A DNA stretch of 22,310 bases from Marinilabiliales bacterium (GTDB taxonomy: Bacteria; Bacteroidota; Bacteroidia; Bacteroidales; UBA12077), in the NCBI GenBank assembly GCA_002869305.1, contig PKTC01000371.1, positions 1 to 22,310 on the forward strand, in the 5' to 3' direction. Shown here piece after piece: positions 7,518 to 16,242 of the stretch (positions are counted from its first letter, which is position 1; each line of letters starts with the position of its first letter). The translations under genes were made by a program, and so were the position numbers. Under the pieces are notes generated by a model that worked only from the letters and a program-made list of their open reading frames with translations, made no database searches and had not been told where the DNA came from.

Positions 7518-7549
7518 CAAAAATAAATTATAATTAATAATATGACAAT
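7518..7549 (-). promoter_or_regulatory. Bacteroidota-type promoter for grpE-dnaJ
   Basis: On the - strand, TATTTTTG (7518-7525) fits the -7 element TANNTTTG, and ATTG (7546-7549) lies 20 bp upstream as a -33 element. Transcription would start near 7511, giving a leader of roughly 90 nt before the grpE ATG. Confidence 0.55.
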
Positions 7550-7556
7550 GATTTGC

Positions 7557-8864
7557 CTAATTTATTCGCTTAATATCGGCGCCAATAGCATTCAAACGCT
7601 CATCAATGTTTTGATATCCGCGATCAATCTGGTCAATATTATGAATGGTACTTGTTCCATCAGCTGACAAAGCGGCAATTAATAATGCTACTCCAGCTCT
7701 GATATCAGGCGAAGTCATGTCAGTTGCACGAAGTTGAATTTGATTATTTAAACCTATAACGGTTGCTCTGTGTGGATCGCAAAGAATAATTTGCGCACCC
7801 ATATCAATGAGTTTATCTACAAAAAACAATCGACTCTCAAACATTTTTTGATGAATTAAAACACTTCCTTTAGCTTGAGTTGAAACAACCAGCATTACAC
7901 TTAACAAGTCGGGCGTTAGCCCTGGCCATGGAGCATCTGCAATGGTCATGATTGATCCGTCAATGAATGTTTCGATTTGATAATGTCTTTGTTCCGGAAT
8001 AAAAATATCATCACCGATGTTTTCAAATTTAATCCCAAGGCGCCTAAAGGAATTTGGAATAATTCCCAGGTTTTCAAATGAAACATTTTTGATAGTAACC
8101 TCGGATCCTGTCATTGCAGCTAAACCGATAAAACTGCCCACTTCAATCATATCAGGAAGTATGGTGTGAGTGCATCCGCCTAATTCTTTCACACCATCGA
8201 TAGTTAAAAGATTTGAACCTATTCCAGAAATTTTAGCCCCCATGCTAACCAACATTTTACACAACTGCTGAATATATGGTTCACATGCCGCATTATAAAT
8301 GACGGTTTGTCCATGAGCCAAAACTGCTGCCATAATAATATTTGCAGTGCCGGTTACAGAAGCTTCTTCAAGAAGCATTTTTGCTCCTTTTAAAGTTTTT
8401 CCTTTAACATTATATGAGTTTTCTTTATGACTGAATTCGAATTTAGCTCCAAGTTTTTCAAATCCGATAAAGTGAGTATCAACACGTCTACGACCAATTT
8501 TGTCACCTCCTGGTTTCGGAATATAGCCTTTTCCGAATCTCGCTAAAAGAGGTCCTATCATCATAATAGATCCCCGAAGACTCGTAGATTTCTCCCTGTA
8601 TTCTTCAGTGTGCAAGTAATCAAAGTTTATCTTATCTGCCTGAAACAAGTACGAAGATTTATCCAGTTTATCAACTTTAACCCCAATGCTTTCAATTAAA
8701 TCTATTAGTTTATTTACATCTCTAATATTAGGCACGTTGTGAATTGTAACTTGTTCAGGAGTTAATAGAACAGCGCACAAAATTTGGAGTGCTTCATTTT
8801 TTGCTCCTTGAGGATAAATATCACCTTTTAGTCTTTTACCACCCGTGATAACAAACGAACTCAT
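7557..8864 (-). CDS. murA: UDP-N-acetylglucosamine 1-carboxyvinyltransferase, Asp-type active site
   Basis: MurA transfers enolpyruvate from PEP to UDP-GlcNAc, the first committed step of peptidoglycan synthesis, in the cytoplasm. The 435-residue protein has the EPSP-synthase fold. K22 in PQGAKNEAL matches the E. coli substrate-binding Lys22. The loop that reads PGGCTIG in E. coli reads PGGDKIG here, so the usual catalytic Cys115 is Asp (D121). Such enzymes keep activity but cannot form the covalent fosfomycin adduct. The conserved RRRVDTHF segment follows. The start lies 23 bp after the DUF4290 gene, with which it is probably cotranscribed. Confidence 0.95.
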   Translation of the reverse strand: MSSFVITGGKRLKGDIYPQGAKNEALQILCAVLLTPEQVTIHNVPNIRDVNKLIDLIESIGVKVDKLDKSSYLFQADKINFDYLHTEEYREKSTSLRGSIMMIGPLLARFGKGYIPKPGGDKIGRRRVDTHFIGFEKLGAKFEFSHKENSYNVKGKTLKGAKMLLEEASVTGTANIIMAAVLAHGQTVIYNAACEPYIQQLCKMLVSMGAKISGIGSNLLTIDGVKELGGCTHTILPDMIEVGSFIGLAAMTGSEVTIKNVSFENLGIIPNSFRRLGIKFENIGDDIFIPEQRHYQIETFIDGSIMTIADAPWPGLTPDLLSVMLVVSTQAKGSVLIHQKMFESRLFFVDKLIDMGAQIILCDPHRATVIGLNNQIQLRATDMTSPDIRAGVALLIAALSADGTSTIHNIDQIDRGYQNIDERLNAIGADIKRIN

Positions 8865-8887
8865 AGATGTGAATTTTGGGTTAAAAA

Positions 8888-9478
8888 TTATTTCTTTCTC
8901 TGAATCCTTCTCCTTTTATTTTTTGCTAATATTTCTTTAGTTTCAGTTAAGATGGTTTCATCAATATTTATATCGATTTTACCTTTAGAAATGATCTTTA
9001 AATCTTTGAAAATTTGCTCATCAGCTACAGCCTCTTTATTCCATGTTAAGTAGCTTTTTTTCATATGATTTGCAATAAGTTGAATTAAAATTTCTTTTAA
9101 TTCTCCTTCTTCCATATCAACAGCAACCTGAACCATTTTTTCAATAGTTTGTCCATAATGCTTAAATTTTGCATTATTACCCTTATAGGGAACTTGCTCA
9201 GGTTTCTCCAACAATGTTTCAATTAAAGGAGGCTCATAAGGTGAGTCGATATCTAAATTAAATTCTGATATAATTGCTAAATGATCCCATAATTTGTGCT
9301 TGAAATCAGCAATATCTCTTAAATGAGGATTCATATTACCCATAATTGCAATGATAGCTTGAACCATCTTGTTTCTTTTTTCTCTGTCCGGTTCAGCTTG
9401 TGCAAGTTCAACCATCTTTTGGATATTTCTTCCATACTCAGGCAATACGAGTTTCTTTCTGCTTGTATTATATTCCAT
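8888..9478 (-). CDS. DUF4290 family protein, function unknown
   Basis: This 196-residue, mostly helical, charged protein is recognisable as the Bacteroidota DUF4290 family (start MEYNTSRKKLVLPEYGRN, and the segment GNMNPHLRDIADFKHKLWDH). No catalytic motif, signal peptide or membrane segment is visible, so it should be cytoplasmic. The C terminus is Lys/Arg-rich (KNKRRRIQRKK), which could bind nucleic acid (inference). It stands directly before murA and shares its promoter (9500-9531). The pairing with murA hints at a role in envelope synthesis or its control, but nothing in the sequence proves it. Confidence 0.85.
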   Translation of the reverse strand: MEYNTSRKKLVLPEYGRNIQKMVELAQAEPDREKRNKMVQAIIAIMGNMNPHLRDIADFKHKLWDHLAIISEFNLDIDSPYEPPLIETLLEKPEQVPYKGNNAKFKHYGQTIEKMVQVAVDMEEGELKEILIQLIANHMKKSYLTWNKEAVADEQIFKDLKIISKGKIDINIDETILTETKEILAKNKRRRIQRKK

Positions 9479-9499
9479 AATTTTTGTAGTAATTTAGTG

Positions 9500-9531
9500 C
9501 AAAAATAGTCTATTTTGGTTTAGCAATCAAA
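9500..9531 (-). promoter_or_regulatory. Bacteroidota-type promoter for DUF4290-murA
   Basis: On the - strand, TTTG (9528-9531) and TATTTTTG (9500-9507) are 20 bp apart, an exact fit to the TTTG-N19-21-TANNTTTG pattern. The predicted start near 9493 leaves a leader of about 15 nt. Confidence 0.68.
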
Positions 9532-9545
9532 GATTTATAAGATAT

Positions 9546-11864
9546 TTATTCTGATACAATTTGTAATTTGGCAAATTTTAAGAGTAGTTGTTTTTCTCCA
9601 ATAACTTCAAAATTAACTTTAGCTTTTTTGTTTGGTTCAGTACCTTCAATCAATATTACTTCACCTAATCCAAATTTAGCATGCTTAACAATCATTCCTT
9701 GCTTAATTAAAGAAGGATCGTCTGGTTTAAAATCTGTTTTGCTTTGGCTAGTTTTTGCATTAGCTTCGCTAAGTTTTACTAATTTTTTATTAATTAAAGG
9801 TATTGTAGCATTAACCCCTTTTTTCTTTTTTTCAAACCGAGGCTTAGCGGGTTCTTCAAAAAGATTGTCTCCAAATGGAGTAGTTGGTTGATCGTAGAAG
9901 GATTCTGGCAATTCTAGATACTGCTCATCGACCTCCTTAATGAACCGACTAGGGCGACATGATGTCGGAACGCCCCACTTGTATCTCTCCTTAGCAAAAG
10001 AAATCATGGCTGATTCTTCGGCACGGGTGAGTGCAACATAAAATAATCTTCTTTCTTCTTCAAGCTCTTTTTGTGTTCCTGATGACATTGATGAAGGAAA
10101 TAGTTCTTCTTCTAAACCGGCTAGAAATACAAATTTAAATTCTAATCCTTTTGCAGAATGAATAGTCATAATTGTTACTTTATTAAAATCTTCGTTTTTT
10201 TCATTGTCCTGATTTGTTAATAAAGCAACATTTTCCATGAACCTGTCTAGAGAAGGAAAGAATTCGGGATCATCATGTTCATCTACAAATTCTTTGATAC
10301 CATTTAATAGTTCCTCAACATTTTCATACTTAGTCTGCTCTTCATGCGATTCAGGGTTGTGTAATTCTTTTAAGATTCCTGATTCTTTTGCCACTTCCAT
10401 AGCTGCATCGTATGCATCTAAACTTTTAATGTCTTCGGCAAAGCCCTGAATCAGATTTCTGAATTTTACTAATTTGTTTATAGTTCCGGCATTTAATCCT
10501 GTTTGGATCTTATCTATTTTTAATAATACTTCCCAAATATTCAAATCTTGACTGTTAGCATAAGTCTCAATTTTTGAAACAGTGGTTTGTCCAATACCTC
10601 GAGTAGGATAATTAATAATTCTTAAAAGAGCTTCGTCATCTTTCTGATTTACTGCTAGTCGAAAGTATGCAAGAACATCTTTAATCTCTTTTCGTTGGTA
10701 AAATGATATGCTACCAAAAACTTTATAAGGAATATTGAACCTTCGCAAAGCTTCTTCAAAGCTTCTGGATTGTGCATTGGTTCTATACAATATTGCAAAA
10801 TCCTTGTACTCGTAACCCCGATCAATTGCAGTATCCTGGATGATTCTTGCTACTGTATAAGCTTCATCCTTATCTGTTTCGGCTTCAATAACTTTTATTT
10901 TGTCACCAACATCATTTTTCGAGTATACTTTCTTAGGGATTTGTTCTTTATTCTTTTTTATTAGACTATTAGCTGCCTCAACAATTGTTTTTGTTGATCG
11001 ATAGTTCTGTTCAAGTTTATATAATTGGTATTCAGGATAATCTTTTCTAAAATTTAAAATATTCTCAATTTTAGCGCCACGGAAAGCATATATACTTTGT
11101 GCATCGTCTCCAACAACACAAATATTTTTAGTCTTTTCGCTTAGTTTATTTATGATTAAATATTGCGAAAAATTGGTATCCTGATACTCATCAACCAAAA
11201 TGTACTGGAATTTATCTTGATACTTTTCAAGTACATCAGGAAAATCCCTAAACAATATATTGGTATTTAAAAGTAAGTCGTCAAAATCCATAGCATCAGC
11301 TTTCTTACACCTGTTGGCATAAATCATATAAATTTCAGCCATTCTTGGGCGCTTACTTTTCTGATCCTGGATAACTATTTGCTGATTACTGCTATAAGCT
11401 TTTGCTGTGATCAGATTATTTTTTGCACTTGAAATCCTTCCATATATTTCATTTGGCTTGTATGTTTTATCATCTAAACCAAGTTCTTTAATAATCTTTT
11501 TAACCAGATTTTTGGAATCTATGGTATCGTAAATTGTATAATTGGAAGTGTAACCAAGATGCTCAGCTTCAGAGCGTAAAATTCTTGCAAAAATGGAATG
11601 AAAAGTTCCCATCCATAGGAATCGGGCTACATCGTTACCAACCATCTTTGCAATTCGCGATTTCATTTCTGCCGCTGCTTTGTTGGTGAAAGTTAGAGCC
11701 AAAATTTTGTGTGCTGGGATTCCATTAGCAAGTAAATGGGTAATTCTATATGTCAGAACTCTAGTTTTTCCTGAACCAGCGCCTGCTATAACCAACGATG
11801 CTCCTCGATAATTAACAACAGCTTCTTTCTGTGCTTCGTTTAATTCATTTAAATAATCGTACAC
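9546..11864 (-). CDS. pcrA: PcrA/UvrD-type superfamily 1A DNA helicase
   Basis: This 772-residue ATP-dependent 3'-to-5' helicase acts in nucleotide excision and mismatch repair and in clearing proteins from DNA. Helicase motifs are clear: Q-motif region (LNEAQKEAV), Walker A AGAGSGKT (27-34), motif Ia LTFTNKAA (57-64), Walker B VDEYQDT (224-230), motif III GDDAQSIYAFRGA, motif IV region QNYRST, motif V TIHSAKGLEF and motif VI VALTRAEE. The last 50 residues (GMIVKHAKFGLGEV onward) match the C-terminal Tudor-like domain with which PcrA/UvrD contacts RNA polymerase. A Lys-rich linker of about 60 residues precedes it. PcrA versus UvrD naming is a convention here. It is transcribed alone. Confidence 0.95.
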   Translation of the reverse strand: MYDYLNELNEAQKEAVVNYRGASLVIAGAGSGKTRVLTYRITHLLANGIPAHKILALTFTNKAAAEMKSRIAKMVGNDVARFLWMGTFHSIFARILRSEAEHLGYTSNYTIYDTIDSKNLVKKIIKELGLDDKTYKPNEIYGRISSAKNNLITAKAYSSNQQIVIQDQKSKRPRMAEIYMIYANRCKKADAMDFDDLLLNTNILFRDFPDVLEKYQDKFQYILVDEYQDTNFSQYLIINKLSEKTKNICVVGDDAQSIYAFRGAKIENILNFRKDYPEYQLYKLEQNYRSTKTIVEAANSLIKKNKEQIPKKVYSKNDVGDKIKVIEAETDKDEAYTVARIIQDTAIDRGYEYKDFAILYRTNAQSRSFEEALRRFNIPYKVFGSISFYQRKEIKDVLAYFRLAVNQKDDEALLRIINYPTRGIGQTTVSKIETYANSQDLNIWEVLLKIDKIQTGLNAGTINKLVKFRNLIQGFAEDIKSLDAYDAAMEVAKESGILKELHNPESHEEQTKYENVEELLNGIKEFVDEHDDPEFFPSLDRFMENVALLTNQDNEKNEDFNKVTIMTIHSAKGLEFKFVFLAGLEEELFPSSMSSGTQKELEEERRLFYVALTRAEESAMISFAKERYKWGVPTSCRPSRFIKEVDEQYLELPESFYDQPTTPFGDNLFEEPAKPRFEKKKKGVNATIPLINKKLVKLSEANAKTSQSKTDFKPDDPSLIKQGMIVKHAKFGLGEVILIEGTEPNKKAKVNFEVIGEKQLLLKFAKLQIVSE

Positions 11865-11941
11865 TATATAATCTTCTTTATGTTTTTACAAAATTAGAAT
11901 CTGTAAAAATATACCGTATTATTTGTTGAACCAAGACACAG

Positions 11942-11949
11942 CAAAAGTA
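11942..11949 (-). promoter_or_regulatory. Candidate -7 element of the pcrA promoter
   Basis: TACTTTTG on the - strand fits TANNTTTG, 78 bp upstream of the pcrA ATG. No good TTTG lies 19-21 bp further upstream, so support is partial. The rest of the pcrA/12105 divergent gap (11865-12104) is AT-rich, and I see no clear promoter for the + strand gene. Confidence 0.4.
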
Positions 11950-12104
11950 TTTATACACATTCCTAGTTATTGTTATATATGTTAGCTATACGTAATTATT
12001 TTTTTGTGTTGATAAGTAAAAAAGCAATATTCTATACAATTTAATTAGCCGATAATTGTTATTATTGTAGTTTTCTTAAAAATGTTCGGAAAATATATTT
12101 TAGA

Positions 12105-13544
12105 ATGATTTTTAGATATTTAAGTTTATTATTGATCTTAACTTTTGGATTAGATGGTTTCTCTCAAATTTCTTCGCCGACGGAATTCTCTCAGGCAACA
12201 GAATATTCAGATAGCGATTCGATCTTTGTTTACTGTTCTGACATTGTAGGTGAAGTACAATTAACTGCAAATGATTCAACTGATCTTGGAGGGTTTGATT
12301 TTGAATGGTTCAAGTATAATGAAACAACACAAGATTTTACTGATATTATTAGCAGTTTTTCAATTAATAATGACTCAACAAATTCAACTGCCACAGGATT
12401 ATCAAATGGAGGATATAAAGTTGTTTTATATGATGGGTCAAACACGCAAGAATATATAGCCTGGGTATACCAAAGTGAACAATTAAGTGTAGAGATTCTA
12501 TTTCACGACGAAAATGATTGTGATTACCTGGCTTTATTAACTGAGCCATATTATCATACAACAAGTTATTTCAACACACCTTACAGTTATTTTGATCCTC
12601 TTACGGATGAATCCTATGTACTGCAAAACAAAATAAACAAATACGAATGGTCTTCAACGCCTGAAATGGATAGCTTTAGAAGTTATAATGGACCATTTAC
12701 CAGTGTTGCAGAGGATCCTACAGATAATAATTCGGAATTACCAACTGAAAACACAACTTTTTCTGTAATTGTTACAGATCGTTTTGGATGCATTGCAGAA
12801 GATGATATTGAATATACCGCTATTGAAACTGATGCAGATTTTTATTGGACAACATTAGATGATAAAACACAGGAGATAATTAATACAGGAGGTGGTGAGA
12901 CGGAAATTAGTGGGTCTGCACCTCTTCAGGTTAGATTCACAAATGAATCTCTTAATGGTAAGGATTATATCTGGTTTTTTGGAGATACACTCTGGAATAA
13001 TGAAGAGGATACAGTATTTACAGCAGATTATTTATTGGAGCCAGAACATACCTATTATTATAGCGCTGCTGATTCCGGTAGAACTTACGTTATAAGAATG
13101 TATAGTGAAAGTGAATATGGATGTATTGATTCTATCTTCTTGAATATTAAAGTTGAACCTTCCAAGATAGAATTCCCTAATGTTTTTACGCCCAATGGCG
13201 ATACTAAGAATGATTATTTCATTCCAAAGGAGGGATACCAATCCATTAGGAATTTTAAAATAACAATTTTTACGCAAGCCGGTCAGCTTGTTCATGAGTA
13301 TGAAGGTGATATCCGCGATTGGGAAGGCTGGGATGGAAAAATTAGAAATGGGAACAGAGAAGCAGCCGAAGGAAACTATTTCTTTGTTGTGGAAGTTATG
13401 GGATGGGATAATGTGAATTACAACAATAATAACTGGAACAGTAAACAAACAGAAGATGAAAATACAGGGGGTAATGATTCTGGAACAGGAACTGAAACAG
13501 GAGGCGCAAGCTCAAGCTTTGGAGTAATAAGATTATATCGTTGA
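12105..13544 (+). CDS. Secreted protein with PKD-like domain and CHU_C (type B) type IX secretion sorting domain
   Basis: This 479-residue protein starts with a Sec signal peptide (1-21: LSLLLILTFGLDGFS, then Q). Residues 22 to about 260 are beta-rich, acidic and Ser/Thr/Asn-rich with no family I recognise. A PKD-like domain spans about 268-350 (APLQVRFTNES, WFFGD, EHTY). From about 357, the gliding-motility-associated C-terminal domain begins with FPNVFTPNGDTKNDYF and ends FGVIRLYR; it routes the protein through the type IX secretion system to the cell surface or medium. Near its end is an Asn/Gly/Thr-rich stretch (about 437-471) that does not look like normal CHU_C sequence. The gene is monocistronic and followed by a terminator. 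Confidence 0.88.
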   Translation: MIFRYLSLLLILTFGLDGFSQISSPTEFSQATEYSDSDSIFVYCSDIVGEVQLTANDSTDLGGFDFEWFKYNETTQDFTDIISSFSINNDSTNSTATGLSNGGYKVVLYDGSNTQEYIAWVYQSEQLSVEILFHDENDCDYLALLTEPYYHTTSYFNTPYSYFDPLTDESYVLQNKINKYEWSSTPEMDSFRSYNGPFTSVAEDPTDNNSELPTENTTFSVIVTDRFGCIAEDDIEYTAIETDADFYWTTLDDKTQEIINTGGGETEISGSAPLQVRFTNESLNGKDYIWFFGDTLWNNEEDTVFTADYLLEPEHTYYYSAADSGRTYVIRMYSESEYGCIDSIFLNIKVEPSKIEFPNVFTPNGDTKNDYFIPKEGYQSIRNFKITIFTQAGQLVHEYEGDIRDWEGWDGKIRNGNREAAEGNYFFVVEVMGWDNVNYNNNNWNSKQTEDENTGGNDSGTGTETGGASSSFGVIRLYR

Positions 13545-13566
13545 TATAAATTAGTATATATAAAAT

Positions 13567-13599
13567 AAAAAGCATGATTGATATCAATCATGCTTTTTT
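13567..13599. terminator. Perfect palindromic bidirectional terminator
   Basis: Two 16-bp arms (13567-13582 and 13583-13598) are fully complementary with core TGATATCA. A-runs lead in and T-runs lead out on either strand. It separates the converging CHU_C gene and EF-G paralogue and should stop transcription from both sides. Confidence 0.88.
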
Positions 13600-13618
13600 A
13601 TTGAACTATAGTTGAATA

Positions 13619-15775
13619 CTAATCTTCTGCTTCTTCTTCTTCGAACGCTTTCATTAATTTATCTTGAACATCCATTGGAACTTGTTCGTATTTTGAAAAC
13701 TTCATGGTGTAAGTTGCTCTACCACCACTTAATGAACTTAATGCAGTTGAATATTTGTTGAGTTCAGCCAAAGGAACTTTAGCATTAAGTTTTTCAAAAC
13801 CTTTATCACTATTCATCCCTTCAATCATAGCTCTTCTTCCTTGCAAGTCACTCATAACATCGCCCATTCTGTCAGATGGCACAAGTACTTCAACGTCATA
13901 AATTGGTTCCATGATTTTTGGACCTGCATTCTTAAAAGCAGCTCTAAAGGCATTACGTCCTGCAAGCTTGAATGAGATTTCATTTGAATCAACAGGGTGC
14001 ATTTTACCATCGTAAACAGCAACTCTAATGTCACGAGCATAAGAACCAGTAAGAGGTCCTTCCTCCATTTTCTCCATGATACCTTTTAGGATAGCAGGTA
14101 AGAATCTTGCGTCAATAGCACCACCTACAATACAATTATAATACACTAACATTCCTCCCCAAGCAAGTGGATGTTCTTCTTTGTTTCTAACATTCACTTT
14201 AATATCCTTGCCATCTACTTTATAGCTAGTTGGATCTGGCATTCCTTCTTTGTAAGGTTCAATCACTATATGTACTTCTCCAAACTGACCTGATCCACCA
14301 GATTGTTTTTTATGTCTGTAAGTAGCCCCTGCAATTTTTGTAATTGTTTCTCTATAAGGAATCTTGGGTGCATAAAATTCAGTTTCAATCTTATAAATAT
14401 TATCTAAATGCCATTTAACAATATTATTTAAATGATATTCACCTTGTCCATATAATATAATCTGTTTTAATTCTTTAGAATATTCGATTGTTACTGTAGG
14501 ATCAATTTCGTGCAATCTTGTTAATGCTTCTCCTAATTTTTCGTCATCAGACTCATTTACAGCTTTAATTGCAGTTCTGTGCTTTGGCTCTGGGAATTTA
14601 ATTACTGGAAATTTGAAAGAATTCTTTGCATCTGATAAAGTATGGTTTGTTTTTGTATTCTTAAGCTTAACAGCTGCTCCAATATCACCAGCAACAAGTT
14701 TTGTAACTTTAGTTCTGTTTTTACCAGCTACTACATATAACTGAGATAATCTTTCCTTCGTATTGGTATTATTATTATTTAGATCCATGCCTTCAGAAAC
14801 ATGCCCTGATGTAACCTTAAAATAGTTTATTTCTCCAATATGAGATTCATTTGCAGTCTTAAATATAAATAACGAAGTTGGATCACTTTCTTTACACTCT
14901 ATCACTTTACCATCCATATTCTCTGGAGCAGGCATCCTATCAGGAGAAGGAGCAACATTGGTAATGAATTCTAAGATTCTTTTAATACCGTAACTCTTTT
15001 CTGCAGAAATACAGAAAACTGGAAACATTCCACGAGCAATAAGACCAGCTGAAATGCCTTTTCTCATTTCATTTTCGTCCAAAGAACCTTTTTCGAAGAA
15101 AAGTTCCATAAGTTGCTCATCATTTTCTGCAGCAGCTTCAACTAAGGTGTTATGTAATTCCTCAGCAGTATCTTTTTGATCAGCTGGTATCTCTAAAATT
15201 TCTCTTTCACCTTTATCATTAAATTTGTACATCTTCATTAATAGCACATCAATGATAGAATTAAAATCAGGACCACTTGTCAAAGGATATTGAACCACAA
15301 CAACCTTGTTTCCAAATGAAGTCTTGAGAGATTCAAGTGCTTTCTCATAATTGGCATTTTCATGATCCAACTTATTTATAACAAACATCAATGGTTTATT
15401 ATATTTTTCACAATGTCGATTTAGGATTTCTGTTCCAACTTCAACACCATGCTGTGCATTAATTGACATTACGGCAAGATCAGTAGCAGAAAATGAAGAT
15501 ATTACTCCTCCAATAAAATCATCTGCACCTGGAGTGTCGATAATATTTACTTTGTGGTCATTGAATTCTGTATATAATACAGTTGAAAAAACTGAATTTT
15601 CATTTTCATGTTCAATTTCATTATAGTCAGAAGCAGTATTATTACTACCTACTGTTCCTTTCCTATCAATTACTCCACCTTCAAAAAGCATCGCTTCTGC
15701 AATCGAGGTCTTACCAGACCCCGCATTACCAACCAAAGCGATATTCCTAATTTTATCAGTTTGATAAGTCTTCAT
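13619..15775 (-). CDS. Elongation factor G-like protein (second EF-G paralogue)
   Basis: The 718-residue protein has all five EF-G domains but differs from the canonical fusA product encoded at 17149. G1 is GNAGSGKT (16-23) instead of AHIDAGKT, G3 is DTPGADDF and G4 is NKLD. The switch I segment lacks the RGITI motif of true EF-G; in its place is ENSVFST. Later segments (QSGGSGQFGEVHIVIEP, EEGPLTGSY, LSGGRATYTMKFS) show that domains III-V are kept. Bacteroides thetaiotaomicron has a second factor, EF-G2, reported to support elongation with little or no GTP hydrolysis during starvation. This protein looks like that lineage, but orthology is inferred. It is transcribed away from rpsL with a separate promoter, allowing independent control. 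Confidence 0.88.
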   Translation of the reverse strand: MKTYQTDKIRNIALVGNAGSGKTSIAEAMLFEGGVIDRKGTVGSNNTASDYNEIEHENENSVFSTVLYTEFNDHKVNIIDTPGADDFIGGVISSFSATDLAVMSINAQHGVEVGTEILNRHCEKYNKPLMFVINKLDHENANYEKALESLKTSFGNKVVVVQYPLTSGPDFNSIIDVLLMKMYKFNDKGEREILEIPADQKDTAEELHNTLVEAAAENDEQLMELFFEKGSLDENEMRKGISAGLIARGMFPVFCISAEKSYGIKRILEFITNVAPSPDRMPAPENMDGKVIECKESDPTSLFIFKTANESHIGEINYFKVTSGHVSEGMDLNNNNTNTKERLSQLYVVAGKNRTKVTKLVAGDIGAAVKLKNTKTNHTLSDAKNSFKFPVIKFPEPKHRTAIKAVNESDDEKLGEALTRLHEIDPTVTIEYSKELKQIILYGQGEYHLNNIVKWHLDNIYKIETEFYAPKIPYRETITKIAGATYRHKKQSGGSGQFGEVHIVIEPYKEGMPDPTSYKVDGKDIKVNVRNKEEHPLAWGGMLVYYNCIVGGAIDARFLPAILKGIMEKMEEGPLTGSYARDIRVAVYDGKMHPVDSNEISFKLAGRNAFRAAFKNAGPKIMEPIYDVEVLVPSDRMGDVMSDLQGRRAMIEGMNSDKGFEKLNAKVPLAELNKYSTALSSLSGGRATYTMKFSKYEQVPMDVQDKLMKAFEEEEAED

Positions 15776-15859
15776 ACGTATTTAATGATTTAATTAATAA
15801 TTATTTTCTTGTAATTTCTTAAAAACAAAACATTTATAATAAGATAGATAAATGGGCAT

Positions 15860-15889
15860 CAAAAATAGTAATTTTTTAGAAACACACAA
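15860..15889 (-). promoter_or_regulatory. Bacteroidota-type promoter for the EF-G paralogue
   Basis: On the - strand, TATTTTTG (15860-15867) fits TANNTTTG, and TTG (15887-15889) lies 19 bp upstream. The leader to the ATG at 15775 would be about 80 nt. It shares the 467-bp gap with the rpsL promoters, which point the other way. Confidence 0.5.
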
Positions 15890-16002
15890 GTTCATATAAT
15901 ATAATAATGTATAAAAATCCTTTCTGAAATACCGGGCTAATTCTCTTTAAATATTAAAAACCTTTCTAAATAGAAAAAAAATGCTAATTAAGTTTGTTTT
16001 CG

Positions 16003-16034
16003 TTTGTTATTTTCTAAAAAAGAATATACTTTTG
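16003..16034 (+). promoter_or_regulatory. Upstream (distal) promoter of the rpsL operon
   Basis: TTTG (16003-16006) and TACTTTTG (16027-16034) are 20 bp apart, an exact fit to the Bacteroidota vegetative promoter. Transcripts from here would carry an rpsL leader of about 200 nt. Confidence 0.68.
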
Positions 16035-16168
16035 CGGCATTTTCCGGCTAAAATTTTGAGCGGTTAAATAAATAAAAATCAGAGATTTTTGGATTGTTTA
16101 TAGGTGTTTGAAGTAAAAAAATAAATCCATAAAAGTTGCTGTAAAAAAGCGAAATAAATTAATAATTA

Positions 16169-16200
16169 TTGTGGATTTATTAAAAAAAAGAATACCTTTG
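16169..16200 (+). promoter_or_regulatory. Proximal promoter of the rpsL operon
   Basis: TACCTTTG (16193-16200) fits TANNTTTG, and ATTG (16168-16171) lies 21 bp upstream. Transcription would start near 16207, about 35 nt before the rpsL ATG. With the distal promoter it makes a tandem pair. Confidence 0.62.
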
Positions 16201-16242
16201 CAGACCGATTTTATAAAAGAATTAATTTAAATAGTTGTCTAT

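Noticed and set aside
13032..13448. 138-codon open frame on the - strand
   Set aside because: It is antisense to the CHU_C protein gene, which has a signal peptide and recognisable domains; the antisense product matches nothing.
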